From the NCBI GenBank assembly GCA_964235945.1, contig CAXSDV010000007.1, positions 1-64,000 on the forward strand: a DNA stretch of 64,000 nucleotides, given 5' to 3'. This document shows positions 37,368 to 48,518 of this stretch, one piece after another. The notes below the pieces were generated by a model. It was not told the origin of the DNA, made no database searches, and saw nothing but the letters and a program-made list of their open reading frames with translations. Within the stretch, counting starts at the first letter, position 1, and each line of letters begins with the position of its first letter. The DNA comes from JASLDZ01 sp964235945 (GTDB lineage: Bacteria; Pseudomonadota; Alphaproteobacteria; Caulobacterales; Caulobacteraceae). A program made the translations under genes and the position numbers.

Positions 37368-37996
37368 GCCGCCGTCCCGAGCGGCCCGCCCACGCGCACC
37401 TCGCGGGCGGGGACGGGCAGGGGGTCGTGGGCGGCGGCGAGCACCATCCCCCCGCCCAGGAGGTGCGCGGCCGTCACCTCGCCGAAGCGGGCGCGGGCGC
37501 GGGCGTCCAGCGGCGCCAGGGGCTCGTCCAGGAGCCACAGCGGGCGCGGCGCGGCCAGGAGGCGCGCGAGCCCCAGTCGTCGCCGCTGGCCGGCCGACAG
37601 GCGCCGCACCTCCAGCTCCAGCAGCGGCTCCAGCGCGAAGGCCTCCACCGCCCGGTCGAGGTCGGCGGGGTCGCCGCCCGTCCATCGCGCCCAGAAGGCC
37701 AACTCCTCCCCCGCGCGCCGGCCGGGCTTGAGCCCGTCATGGTGGCCCATCAGGTGCAGCGCGCCCGCCCGCGCCTCCTCCGCGTCGAGCGCCGCGCCGT
37801 CCTCCCCCTCGAAGCCGATCCTTCCCGCCGCCGGGCGGAGCAGCCCCGCCACAGCGCGCAGTAGGCTGGTCTTGCCCGAGCCGTTGGCCCCGTTGAGCGC
37901 GGCGGCCTCGCCCCGCTCCAGCCGCAGGTCGAGCCCGGCGAACAGGGTGCGCCCGCCGCGCGCGAGCGACAGACCCTCCACGGCCAGCGCCCTCAC
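37364..37996 (-). CDS. ccmA: Heme exporter ATP-binding protein CcmA
   Basis: This 210-residue ABC ATPase is CcmB's partner in cytochrome c biogenesis. It carries Walker A NGANGSGKTSLLRAVAGLL, signature RRLSAGQRRRLGLARLLA and Walker B LWLLDEPLAPLD. The GTG start is read from the conserved VEGLSLARGGRTLFAGLDL beginning of the family. It diverges from acnA with a 198-bp shared promoter region. Confidence 0.94.
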   Translation of the reverse strand: MRALAVEGLSLARGGRTLFAGLDLRLERGEAAALNGANGSGKTSLLRAVAGLLRPAAGRIGFEGEDGAALDAEEARAGALHLMGHHDGLKPGRRAGEELAFWARWTGGDPADLDRAVEAFALEPLLELEVRRLSAGQRRRLGLARLLAAPRPLWLLDEPLAPLDARARARFGEVTAAHLLGGGMVLAAAHDPLPVPAREVRVGGPLGTAA

Positions 37997-38194
37997 GCGC
38001 CACCCCGCGCGGGCCCTTGCCTGATAACGATTCGCACCGGCCGCCGGGCGTGGACGCTCCCGTTCGGCGGGCGTATGTCGGAGGACGCCGGGCGGGCCGA
38101 CCGCCGCGCGCGGCGAGGCCCTGTGCGCCCCGCCGTCAAGCGCGCGATCCCGCGTCCCCGAGGTCGGGGCGGCTTGCAACAGGAACGGACGTCC

Positions 38195-40945
<2,751 letters not shown>

Positions 40946-41026
40946 TCGGTGCACGCCCCGCCCGCGGCGCTCGTTCACGCGAAGGTGAGCGGCGCGGGCG
41001 GGGCGGTCCGGCTAGCTTCCGCGGCG

Positions 41027-41752
41027 ATGACGAAGCTTAGGTTCTGGGCGGGGGCGGCCGCCGTGGCGTGCGCGCTGGCGACCTCCGGACCCGTCGCGGC
41101 CCGGTCGGCGTCCCGGTCTCCGCCCACGGTGGTGGAGCTGTACACCGCCCAGGGCTGCTCGGCCTGCCCCCAGGCCAACGCGCTCCTGCAGGAGCTGGCC
41201 GGGCGCAAGGACGTGCTGGCCCTGACCTTCCCGGTCGACGTGTGGGACTATCTCGGCTGGGCCGACACCTTCGCCAAACCCGAGTTCTCCGCCCGCCAGC
41301 GCGCCTACGTGGCGCGCTTCAAGCTACGTGAGCTCTACACGCCCGAGATGGTGGTGGGCGGCCGCCGGGAGACGCTGGGCTTCGACCGCGACAAGGTGCA
41401 GGCGTTGATCCACGCCGCCCCCGCCCTCCGGGTCGGGTCCGGTCCTCGCGTGCGCGCCTCGGCGGACGGGACCCGCGTGACGGTGGGGTCGGCGGCCCCG
41501 CTCCGCGGCGGCGGCGAGGTCTGGCTCGTGCGCTACGACCCGCAGGAGCGGACGGTGAAGGTCCGCGCGGGGGAGAACACGGGCAAGACGCTGGTGGAGC
41601 AGAATCTCGTGCGCGAGCTCGTGCGCCTGGGCGCCTGGTCCGGCCGGGCGCGCACCTACCGCCTGCCCGCGGCCGGAGCGGAGGGGCTCGAGACGGTGAT
41701 CCTGCTGCAGGGCGACCGGGGCGGCCCGGTCGTGACCGCCGTACGGCTCTGA
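41027..41752 (+). CDS. DUF1223 thioredoxin-like secreted protein
   Basis: This 241-residue protein has a signal peptide (to about residue 26) followed by a thioredoxin-like domain with CSAC at C44-C47 in VVELYTAQGCSACPQAN. The FPVDVWDYLGWADTFAKPEFSARQRAY stretch is typical of DUF1223. The CxxC suggests a periplasmic redox role, but no function is established. The ATG is the first well-placed start; the upstream in-frame region lacks a signal peptide. Confidence 0.9.
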   Translation: MTKLRFWAGAAAVACALATSGPVAARSASRSPPTVVELYTAQGCSACPQANALLQELAGRKDVLALTFPVDVWDYLGWADTFAKPEFSARQRAYVARFKLRELYTPEMVVGGRRETLGFDRDKVQALIHAAPALRVGSGPRVRASADGTRVTVGSAAPLRGGGEVWLVRYDPQERTVKVRAGENTGKTLVEQNLVRELVRLGAWSGRARTYRLPAAGAEGLETVILLQGDRGGPVVTAVRL

Positions 41753-41778
41753 GGCCGCGGACCCCTAGGGCGGACAAG

Positions 41779-41818
41779 CGAACGCCCGCGCGGGAGGGGC
41801 GATCCGCGCGGGCGTTCG
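41779..41818 (+). terminator. 15-bp perfect hairpin after the DUF1223 gene
   Basis: CGAACGCCCGCGCGG pairs perfectly with CCGCGCGGGCGTTCG around a 10-base loop, 26 bp after the DUF1223 stop. It lacks a T run but is one of the strongest stems in the window. Confidence 0.7.
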
Positions 41819-41840
41819 ACACCGCGTCGAGCACGGTGGG

Positions 41841-41925
41841 GTGTCGGCCGGCCGGAACCGCGAACCCCGGGGGCTGGGGGGGCTGTTCAGGACCAGGGCC
41901 CGCGGTGCTTCCGACCGGCCGACAC
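41841..41925 (+). ncRNA. Long imperfect hairpin, candidate structured RNA
   Basis: GTGTCGGCCGGCCGG (41841-41855) pairs with CCGACCGGCCGACAC (41911-41925) with one mismatch. Inside it CCGCG (about 41859) pairs with CGCGG (about 41901). The outer end is followed by TTGTTTC. It could be a leader structure of the DUF2794 mRNA, a small RNA or a second terminator. Confidence 0.35.
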
Positions 41926-42080
41926 TTGTTTCTACAAAGCAGGTGGGGCGCGCCCGCGTCCGTATTGGGACCCTTTCGTGGCCCGACGTGTCGTTCCGGA
42001 CGGTCGGGCTCCAGGCGGTTGGGCCCCGGCCGTCGTGCGCCTAGATGGGACGGGTGCGGACGGAACTCGCGGGAGCCGGG

Positions 42081-42416
42081 ATGAGCCTCGATCACGACCC
42101 CTCCGCCCCCCAGCGGGGCGTGGTGTTCTTCGACCGGCGCGAGTTGGGCGTGCTGCTGCGGCTCTACGGCCGACAGGTGGCCGCGGGCGAGTGGCGCGAC
42201 TACGCCATCGACGGGGGCGCGGAGGCGGCGGTGTTCTCCGTCTTCCGGCGCGCGTCCGAGGCGCCGCTCTATCGAATCGAGAAGCGACCTGCGCTGGCCC
42301 GGCGTCAGGGCGCGTGGGCGGTGCTGGGCCAGGGCGGGGTGATGCTGCGCCGCGGCCACGAACTTCCCCAGGTGCTGCGCGTGTTCGACGCGCGCCGCTT
42401 CCAGGTGGTCGACTGA
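42081..42416 (+). CDS. DUF2794 family protein
   Basis: This is a small soluble protein (111 residues from the ATG at 42081) with FFDRRELGVLLRLYGRQVAAGEWRDYAID and AVFSVFRRASEAPLYRIEKRP, which match DUF2794, a family I know only from alphaproteobacteria and without known function. The ATG at 42081 has GGGAG upstream. An ATG at 42045 would add 12 residues with no ribosome site. Confidence 0.85.
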   Translation: MSLDHDPSAPQRGVVFFDRRELGVLLRLYGRQVAAGEWRDYAIDGGAEAAVFSVFRRASEAPLYRIEKRPALARRQGAWAVLGQGGVMLRRGHELPQVLRVFDARRFQVVD

Positions 42417-42431
42417 CTCCGGACAAACGAA

Positions 42432-42457
42432 AGCCCCGGCGGTCGCCCGCCGGGGCT
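42432..42457 (-). terminator. Intrinsic terminator of the BI-1 gene
   Basis: AGCCCCGGCGG and CCGCCGGGGCT form a perfect 11-bp stem with a TCGC loop. On the minus strand the stem is followed by TTCGTTTG. It lies 26 bp past the stop of the Bax-inhibitor gene and also between two convergent genes, so it may act in both directions. Confidence 0.8.
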
Positions 42458-42482
42458 CGAAACTCCGTCCGTGAAGCCCGGA

Positions 42483-43238
42483 TCAGCGGCGGCTGCCGCC
42501 GCCGAAGATGGCCATCAGGAACTGGAACAGGTTGATGAAGTCCAGGTAGAGGCTGAGCGCACCGTAGTTCGTCGCCACGTTCATCGCGGCCTCGTTCCCG
42601 CCCAGCTGATAATAGGTCGCCTTCAGGCGCTGGGTGTCATAGGCGATCAGGCCCGAGAAGATCAGCACGCCCAGGGCGCTCACCACGAAGGCGATGGCCG
42701 CCGAGTGCAGGAAGATGTTGACGATCGACGCGATCACGATGCCGATCAGGCCCATGATCAGGAAGGAGCCGAAGCCCGACAGGTCCTTCTTGGTGGTGTA
42801 ACCCACCAGGCTCAGGCCGCCGAAGGCCGCGGCGGTGATGAAGAAGGTGGTCGCCACGGACACGCCCGTATAGGCGAGCAGCCAGACCGACAGGCCCGCG
42901 CCGATCAGCGACACGGTGGTCCAGTACATGGCCCCGGCGGCGCGGGGGCTCGGGTTGCGCATGAAGAAGGCGGCGCCCAGGATCACCGCCAGAGGCGCGA
43001 ACCGCAGCAGGGTGCCCAGCGGGGTGAAGCCCGCAAGCGCGCCGTCGGGCGTGAGGACGTAAAGGAAGTTGGCGACGGGCGGGTGGCTGCACAGCCAGGC
43101 CAGGGCGCCCGAGAGCACCAGGCCCAGGGCCAGCTTGTTGTACACGCCCAGCATGAAGCTGCGGAGGCCGGCGTCGACCGACATGTCCGCCCCGACATGC
43201 GGGACGGTCCGTCCGAAGCCTCGGTTGAAATCGCTCAT
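42483..43238 (-). CDS. Bax inhibitor-1/YccA family membrane protein
   Basis: This 251-residue protein of the BI-1 (TMBIM) family has seven hydrophobic helices. The polar N-terminus (SDFNRGFGRTVPHVGADMSVDAGLRSFMLGVYNKLALGL) and the C-terminal YDTQRLKATYYQLGG with LSLYLDFINLFQFLMAIFGG are diagnostic. Members act as pH-sensitive calcium leak channels or modulate membrane proteases, and the role here is unproven. A monocistronic unit with its own terminator. Confidence 0.93.
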   Translation of the reverse strand: MSDFNRGFGRTVPHVGADMSVDAGLRSFMLGVYNKLALGLVLSGALAWLCSHPPVANFLYVLTPDGALAGFTPLGTLLRFAPLAVILGAAFFMRNPSPRAAGAMYWTTVSLIGAGLSVWLLAYTGVSVATTFFITAAAFGGLSLVGYTTKKDLSGFGSFLIMGLIGIVIASIVNIFLHSAAIAFVVSALGVLIFSGLIAYDTQRLKATYYQLGGNEAAMNVATNYGALSLYLDFINLFQFLMAIFGGGSRR

Positions 43239-43366
43239 GGCGAAGGAGCCCTTGGGTTGTTGCGCTCAGGTGAACGCTAGAAGAGCAATATCGTCCCGTG
43301 CAGAGTAGGGTGCAAGGGTTCGGCCCCCCGAGCCGTCCCCTCTTCGCAGCCTCCCTTGATCGCCGC

Positions 43367-43966
43367 ATGATCCGTTTGTTCGCCGCCCTGGCCGTGCCCG
43401 ACGCCGTCGCCGATGGGCTGGCGCGCCGCCAGCAGGGCCTGCCCGGCGCCCGATGGCGCCCGCGCGAGACCCTGCACGTCACCCTGCGCTTCTTCGGCGA
43501 AGTCGACCGCCGGGCCGCCGCCGATCTGGACGCCGCCCTGGCGGAGGTGGAGGGCGCGCCCTTCGACTTGCACTTGGAAGGGGCGGGGGCTTTCGGCGCG
43601 TCCGACCAGTTGCGCGCGGTCTGGGCGGGGGTGGCCCGGGTGGAGCCGTTGCGCGTGCTGGCGGGCCGTTGCGAGGCGGCGGCGCGCCGGGCGGGGTTGA
43701 AGGGGGAGGCCCGCGCCTTCCGCCCCCACGTCACCCTGGCCTACCTGAAACGGGCGGACGAGCGGCGTGTCGGCGCCTGGGTGGCGGGCCACAACCTGCT
43801 CAAGTCGCCGCCCTGGCGCGCCGACGCCTTCGGCCTGTACTCGTCCTGGTCTGGGCCGGACGGTTCACGCTACGACCTCGAGCGCACCTACCCCTTGTCC
43901 GAACCGCCGGCGGCCGAGGCGGCCGAAGCGGAGGGGCCCGCGGCGCGGCAGCGGTCGGAGCAGTAG
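43367..43966 (+). CDS. thpR: RNA 2',3'-cyclic phosphodiesterase
   Basis: This 199-residue member of the 2H phosphoesterase family (LigT/ThpR) has the two H-x-T-x motifs as HVTLRFFG and HVTLAYLK. Such enzymes open 2',3'-cyclic phosphates of RNA ends. The last about 25 residues (Ala/Glu-rich, after TYPLSEPP) lie beyond the family's usual end and overlap the 3' end of the convergent DUF2256 gene by 79 bp. Confidence 0.92.
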   Translation: MIRLFAALAVPDAVADGLARRQQGLPGARWRPRETLHVTLRFFGEVDRRAAADLDAALAEVEGAPFDLHLEGAGAFGASDQLRAVWAGVARVEPLRVLAGRCEAAARRAGLKGEARAFRPHVTLAYLKRADERRVGAWVAGHNLLKSPPWRADAFGLYSSWSGPDGSRYDLERTYPLSEPPAAEAAEAEGPAARQRSEQ

Positions 43967-44082
43967 CGCACCTCGTCCCAGTCGCGCGCCCACTTCTTGC
44001 GCCAGGCGAAGGGGCGGCCGCAGCTCGCGCAGATCTTGGTGGGAAGGTCGGTCTTGGCGACGGTGCGGCCGCCGCGCTTCAC
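43888..44082 (-). CDS. DUF2256 zinc-ribbon-like protein
   Basis: This 64-residue basic protein has KICASCGRPFAWRKKWARDWDEVRYCSDRCR, the four-cysteine pattern of DUF2256. It is often found next to cryptochrome/photolyase genes, but no such gene is near here. It starts at a GTG overlapping the stop of the thioesterase gene, so it is the last cistron of the long oxidase-thrC series. Confidence 0.85.
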   Translation of the reverse strand: MKRGGRTVAKTDLPTKICASCGRPFAWRKKWARDWDEVRYCSDRCRAAGPSASAASAAGGSDKG

Positions 44083-44525
44083 GCCCCGTCCTCCCCCCGT
44101 TCGGGGAAGGGCAGGAGGAAATGGCCGTGCAGGGTGGCGATGGGCGCGGCGGGGTCGTCCTGCCACGCCTCCACGTGCACGTTGGCCACGCGCCGGCCCA
44201 GCCGCTTGACCTCCACCCGGGCGTAGGTGTCCTGCGGACGGCCCGAGCGCAGGTAGTCCACGGTCATGTCGATGGTCTTGGGCCGGCCGGCGACCCCCGC
44301 CTCCAGCGACAAGTGCAGCACCGCGGCGATCTCCATGAAGGCCCCGATCACCCCGCCGTGCAGGGCGGGGAGGGTGGGGTTGCCGATCAGGTGCTCGGCG
44401 TAGGGCAGCACGGCGGTGGGGCCGTCGTCCCCCCTCGCCACGCGCAGGCCCAGGAACCGGGCGTAGGGCAGGGCGGCCACCGCGGCGGCCAGCGCCTCGT
44501 CGCGGGATTGGTCCGCCCCGCTCAC
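44079..44525 (-). CDS. PaaI-type hotdog-fold thioesterase 2
   Basis: A 148-residue single hotdog-fold protein with LHGGVIGAFMEIAAVLHL containing the HGG motif of acyl-CoA thioesterases, and KTIDMTVDYLRSGRPQDTYARVEV. Substrate unknown. It overlaps the upstream paralogue by 4 bp (GTGA), so the two are translated together and could form a heteromer. Confidence 0.87.
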   Translation of the reverse strand: MSGADQSRDEALAAAVAALPYARFLGLRVARGDDGPTAVLPYAEHLIGNPTLPALHGGVIGAFMEIAAVLHLSLEAGVAGRPKTIDMTVDYLRSGRPQDTYARVEVKRLGRRVANVHVEAWQDDPAAPIATLHGHFLLPFPERGEDGA

Positions 44526-44980
44526 GCCGCAGGCTCCCGCCGACGGTCGCGGCCGGTCAGCATGAAGGCGGCCTGGGCGGTGGCGACCGGATCGGCCTCT
44601 TCATCCTCGTAGGCGGAGGCGCGCACGAAAGCGATCGAGCGCGTCAGCCGGTAGCAGTGCGCGTGGCCCAGCAGCCCCGCGCGGGGTCGGGCGGGGCGCA
44701 TGTAGTCGATCCGCAGGTCCAGGGTGGCGATGGGACTGAACTTCTCCAGGGCGGCCCACACCGCCTGGCCGCACGTGTGGTCCAGCAGGGTGGTGACCGC
44801 ACCGCCGGCGATCACCCCCGTTTGCGGGTCGCCCACCAGCTCCTCGCGCCAGGGCAGGCGCATGACGGCGACGGCGGCGTCGATCCGCACGCATTCCAGC
44901 GCCAGGGCGCGCGCCTGGGGGCTGCCCTGAACGACTTGGGCGGCGAGGGTCCGCATCGCGTCGAGGTGGTCGGCGTTCAC
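44522..44980 (-). CDS. PaaI-type hotdog-fold thioesterase 1
   Basis: A 152-residue hotdog-fold protein with VIAGGAVTTLLDHTCGQAVW and ATLDLRIDYMRPARPRAGL. The usual HGG becomes AGG, so the catalytic layout differs from its neighbour. It starts at a GTG 3 bp after the M16 peptidase stop and overlaps the second thioesterase. Relationship to the next gene is clear in the shared ID/DYxRxxRP motif. Confidence 0.87.
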   Translation of the reverse strand: MNADHLDAMRTLAAQVVQGSPQARALALECVRIDAAVAVMRLPWREELVGDPQTGVIAGGAVTTLLDHTCGQAVWAALEKFSPIATLDLRIDYMRPARPRAGLLGHAHCYRLTRSIAFVRASAYEDEEADPVATAQAAFMLTGRDRRREPAA

Positions 44981-44983
44981 GGA

Positions 44984-46258
44984 TCAGGCCGCCTTCAGCG
45001 CCGCGCCGAACGCTTCGGCGGCGGGCCCGGCGCGCTTGCGGCCGAGCACGGCGGCCGCGCTGGTTCCCGCCTGCATCAGCCGCGCGCCGTAGCGGCGGAA
45101 GCCGTCCGCGTCCACCGCGTCCACCAGGGCGGCGAGCTCGCCGGGGTCGAACAATCGGTCGAACAGGTGGAGCTGCCCCGCCGCCTGCTCCGCGCGGTTC
45201 AGCGGCGACTCGCGGCCCATGAACAGTTGGGAGCGCGCCTGGGCGCGGGCGCGGGCGAGCTCCGCCGGCTCCACCCGCTCGGCCAGGGCGGCGACCTGCT
45301 CGGCGGCGAGGCGCGCCATGGGAGCGGCGTCCTTGTCCGACACGCCGGCGTACACGCCCAGCAATCCCGCATCCTCGTAGGTCTCGGCGTAGGCGTCCAC
45401 CGCGTAGCACAGGCCCCGCGACTCGCGCGCCTCCTGGAACAGGCGCGAGGCCATGCCGCCGCCCAGCACCTCGGCGAACAGGCGCTGGACGTAGTAGTCC
45501 GGGTCGCGCGCGGACGCCCCGGGCAGCAGCAGCACCATGTGCGCCTGCTCCAGGGATCGCGCCTCCGCGTGCGCGCCGCCTTCGAAGCGCGCGGGAGCGG
45601 GAGGTTCGGCCGACGCCGCCACGGAGGCCATGTCGCCGAAGGCGCGCTCGGCCAGCACCAGCAGTTCGGCCTCGTCCACCGCGCCCGCGGCGCTGACGAC
45701 TATGCGCGCCGGGTCGCCATAGAGCGCGACGTGGTGGGCGGCCAAGGCGTCGCGGGTGGCGGGGGCGAGGCTCGCTTCCTCGCCGAGGATCGGGCGGCCC
45801 AGCGGCTGGCCGGCGAAGGCGCGGCCTTGTGCGAGGTCGAACACCCGGTCGTCCGGGGTGTCGGCGGCCTCGGCGATCTCCTGGGCGATCACGCCCTTCT
45901 CACGCTCCAGCTCGGCGGCGTCGAGGGTCGGGCGGCGCACCAGGTCGGCGAGCACGTCCATGGCCAGCGACGCCCCGCCCGCCAAGTGGCGCACCTGGTA
46001 GCTCGTGCGCTCATAGCCGGTGGCGGCGTTGATCCAGCCCCCCTGCGCCTCGATCGCCTCCACGATGCCGCGCGAGGAGCGCGCGCCCGCGCCCTTGAAC
46101 ACCATGTGCTCGAGGAGATGGCTCCAGCCGTTGCGCTCGGGACCTTCCCAGCGTGCGCCGGCGCGCACCACCACCGACAGGGCGGCGCTCTCCAGCCCCG
46201 GCATGGGGTCGGCGACGACGCGCACGCCGTTGGACAGGGTGTGGAGGCGGGCGGTCAA
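44984..46258 (-). CDS. M16 family zinc peptidase
   Basis: This 424-residue peptidase related to mitochondrial processing peptidase has the inverted zinc motif HLLEH followed by the distal glutamate in EREKGVIAQEIAEA, and the second-domain GGGMASRLFQEARESRGLCYAVDA. No signal peptide is seen. The start is a TTG (46258), the only start that fits the conserved LSNGVRVV beginning, with AAGGA 7 bases upstream. It lies directly after thrC, as in many alphaproteobacteria. Confidence 0.93.
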   Translation of the reverse strand: MTARLHTLSNGVRVVADPMPGLESAALSVVVRAGARWEGPERNGWSHLLEHMVFKGAGARSSRGIVEAIEAQGGWINAATGYERTSYQVRHLAGGASLAMDVLADLVRRPTLDAAELEREKGVIAQEIAEAADTPDDRVFDLAQGRAFAGQPLGRPILGEEASLAPATRDALAAHHVALYGDPARIVVSAAGAVDEAELLVLAERAFGDMASVAASAEPPAPARFEGGAHAEARSLEQAHMVLLLPGASARDPDYYVQRLFAEVLGGGMASRLFQEARESRGLCYAVDAYAETYEDAGLLGVYAGVSDKDAAPMARLAAEQVAALAERVEPAELARARAQARSQLFMGRESPLNRAEQAAGQLHLFDRLFDPGELAALVDAVDADGFRRYGARLMQAGTSAAAVLGRKRAGPAAEAFGAALKAA

Positions 46259-46268
46259 CGGCGGTCCT

Positions 46269-47651
46269 TCAGCGTCGGGCGGCGGCGAAGGCGCGCACAT
46301 AGGCCTTGAGCGCCTCCGCGTCGCCCTCCAGCCGGTCGATGCGCTCCACCCGGGTGTGCAGGTCGGCGGCGCGGGCGTGCAGCGCCGGGGGCTCGCCGGT
46401 GGCGGCCTCGCAGGCGTCCGGGAACTTGGCGGGATGGGCGGTGGCCAGCACCACCCGCGGCGCGCCCACGGGCAGGCCCGGGATGGAGGCGGCGGCCAGG
46501 GCCACGGCGGTGTGGGGATCGACCAGCACGCCCGCCTGCGCCCAGGTCTCCTGCATGGCCATGGCGGTGGCGGCCTCGCCGGTGGAGGCGGCGCGGAACA
46601 GGTCGAGCTCGGGGGAGGCGGGCAGGTCGACCGCCTCGCCCGCGGCGAAGCGGCGGAAGGCGGCGGCGGTCGCGGCGGCGTCGCGGCCGCAGAGCTCGAA
46701 ATGCAACCGCTCGAAGTTGGACGCGACCTGGATGTCCATGGCCGGCGACTGGGTGGCGACCGCCTCGCCCCGGGCGTAGCGTCCCGTTTCAAAGGCGCGC
46801 GCCAGGATGTCGTTGCCGTTGGTCGCCACCATCAGCGCCGCGACGGGCGAGCCCAGCCGGTGGGCGGCGTAGCCGGCGAAGGCGTCGCCGAAGTTGCCGG
46901 TGGGCACCACGAACGCGGGCGCCCGCCCCAGCGCCGCGGCGGCGGTGACGTAGTAGACGCTCTGGGCGGCGATGCGCGCCCAGTTGATGGAGTTGACGCC
47001 CGACAGGTCGACCTCCCGGCGGAAGGCGTGGTCGGCGAACAGCGCCTTGACCAGGGCCTGGCACCGGTCGAAGTCGCCGACCACCGCCACGCAGCGCACG
47101 TTGGGCGCGTCGGCGGTGGTCATGAAACGGCGCTGCACCTCGCTGATGCGCCCCTCGGGGAACAGCACCACGAGGTCCACCGCGTCCGATCCCGCGAAGG
47201 CGTCCACCGCCGCTCCGCCCGTGTCGCCGGAGGTGGCGACCACCAGGGTCGGCCGCCTCCCGTCGCGGCCCAGCACGGCCTCGTACAACCGCGCGAGGAG
47301 CTGCATGGCCACGTCCTTGAAGGCGAGCGTGGGGCCGTGGTGAAGTTCGAGGAGCCAGAGGTCGGCGTCGAGCTGCGACAGGGGGGCGACCGCCGGGTGG
47401 CCGAAGGAGGCGTAGGCGGCGTGACACATCTCGCGCAGATGGTCCGGCGCGAAGGCGTCGCCGGCGAAGGCCCCCACCACCTCGGCGGCCACGTCGGCGT
47501 AGGGCGCGCCCGCAAAGGCGGCGAACCGCTCGGGTGCGAGCGTCGGCCAGCGCTCGGGAGTGTAGAGGCCGCCGTCCGGCGCCAGGCCCGCCAGCAGGGC
47601 TTGCGCGAAGTCGACGGCGGGCGCGTCGCCGCGGGTGGAGACGTAGCGCAC
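46269..47651 (-). CDS. thrC: Threonine synthase
   Basis: ThrC makes threonine from O-phosphohomoserine with PLP. The 460-residue protein is of the long type, with the start MRYVSTRGDAPAVDFAQALLAGLAPDGGLY, the PLP lysine in HGPTLAFKDVAMQLL, the VATSGDTGGAAVDAF loop and VPTGNFGDAFAGY. GTG start, 6 bp after the SURF1 stop, so it is co-transcribed with oxidase assembly genes. Confidence 0.97.
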   Translation of the reverse strand: MRYVSTRGDAPAVDFAQALLAGLAPDGGLYTPERWPTLAPERFAAFAGAPYADVAAEVVGAFAGDAFAPDHLREMCHAAYASFGHPAVAPLSQLDADLWLLELHHGPTLAFKDVAMQLLARLYEAVLGRDGRRPTLVVATSGDTGGAAVDAFAGSDAVDLVVLFPEGRISEVQRRFMTTADAPNVRCVAVVGDFDRCQALVKALFADHAFRREVDLSGVNSINWARIAAQSVYYVTAAAALGRAPAFVVPTGNFGDAFAGYAAHRLGSPVAALMVATNGNDILARAFETGRYARGEAVATQSPAMDIQVASNFERLHFELCGRDAAATAAAFRRFAAGEAVDLPASPELDLFRAASTGEAATAMAMQETWAQAGVLVDPHTAVALAAASIPGLPVGAPRVVLATAHPAKFPDACEAATGEPPALHARAADLHTRVERIDRLEGDAEALKAYVRAFAAARR

Positions 47652-47657
47652 CCGGCC

Positions 47658-48518
47658 CTAGCCCCGGGGCCGGCGCAGGCGACGCACCACCAAGGCGACG
47701 TAGACACCGGCCAGCGCCGCCGCCAGGCCGAACCAGGTCACCACATAGCCGAGGTGGCGGTTGGGGATGTCGCTCGGCAGGGGGGAGGGGATGAGCCGCG
47801 GCCCGGCCGCCGGGCTCTCCAGCGTCAGGAACCAGGGCGCGGGGCGCGGCGCGCCCAGGGCGGCGGCCATGGCGGGCACGTCGCGCCGCAGCCAGGAGCC
47901 GGGCGCGGCGCCCGGGCCTGCCGCGGGCGGGGCCGAACCCGTGGCGCCCAGTATGCGGTCGGTCCAGGCGGGAGGGTCGGCCGCGCGCAGCACGCCGACC
48001 ACCGAGGCCTGCGCGCGCGGCAGGGTGACGGCCTCGACCTTGGGGCCGGCCATCTCCGGCTCGTTCTCGAAGCCGAGGTCCACCAGCAGCGAGCCGTAGG
48101 GGCCGCCGGGCGGCAGGCGGCAGGCGGTGATCTGGCGCCAGCCCGGCCCCGCCGCGCGCAGGCCGTAGAGGTGCAGCGAGCGCTCGCCCAGCCCGTCGCA
48201 CAGGGTCTGCACGCGCACGAAGTCGATGGCGCGGACGCGCCCCCCCTCGGCGGAGGAGGCGGGTGCGCGCGCCGTCGCCGGGTCGGCGCGGTTGAGCACG
48301 ACGGCCAGAGGCTCGGCGGGGGCGGTCTGCAGGGCGGCGACCCGCGCCAGGAGCGCTTCCTTCCACGCCTTGCGGTGCAGTTGCCAGACACCCAGCGAGA
48401 CCAGCGCCGCCAAGGCCAGGGCGGTGGCGAGGGTGGCGAAGGCGAAGCCGAGCACCTCGCGCGTGGTGAAGCGACGGGGCGCGGCCCCGGTGGCGGCGCG
48501 GGCGGCGGCGTCAGTCAT
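47658..48518 (-). CDS. Cytochrome oxidase assembly protein SURF1
   Basis: SURF1 helps insert heme a into subunit I of cytochrome c oxidase. This 286-residue protein has one hydrophobic helix at each end (about 25-47 and 255-277), the LGVWQLHRKAWKEALL motif after the first, GPYGSLLVDLGF in the loop domain and the NRHLGYVVTWFGLA start of the last helix. The ATG overlaps the DUF983 stop. Confidence 0.93.
   Translation of the reverse strand: MTDAAARAATGAAPRRFTTREVLGFAFATLATALALAALVSLGVWQLHRKAWKEALLARVAALQTAPAEPLAVVLNRADPATARAPASSAEGGRVRAIDFVRVQTLCDGLGERSLHLYGLRAAGPGWRQITACRLPPGGPYGSLLVDLGFENEPEMAGPKVEAVTLPRAQASVVGVLRAADPPAWTDRILGATGSAPPAAGPGAAPGSWLRRDVPAMAAALGAPRPAPWFLTLESPAAGPRLIPSPLPSDIPNRHLGYVVTWFGLAAALAGVYVALVVRRLRRPRG

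Larger units (their letters stand above)
41753..42080. other. 328-bp intergenic region with two large hairpins
   Basis: No protein gene was found here. It contains a strong terminator-like hairpin (41779-41818), a longer imperfect hairpin (41841-41925) and a short AT-richer stretch (41926-41945) before the DUF2794 gene. I looked for tRNA, SRP RNA and 6S RNA signatures and found none. Confidence 0.7.

Noticed and set aside
41841..41925. SRP (4.5S) RNA gene
   Set aside because: The conserved GGAAGGAAGCA apical motif is missing on both strands.
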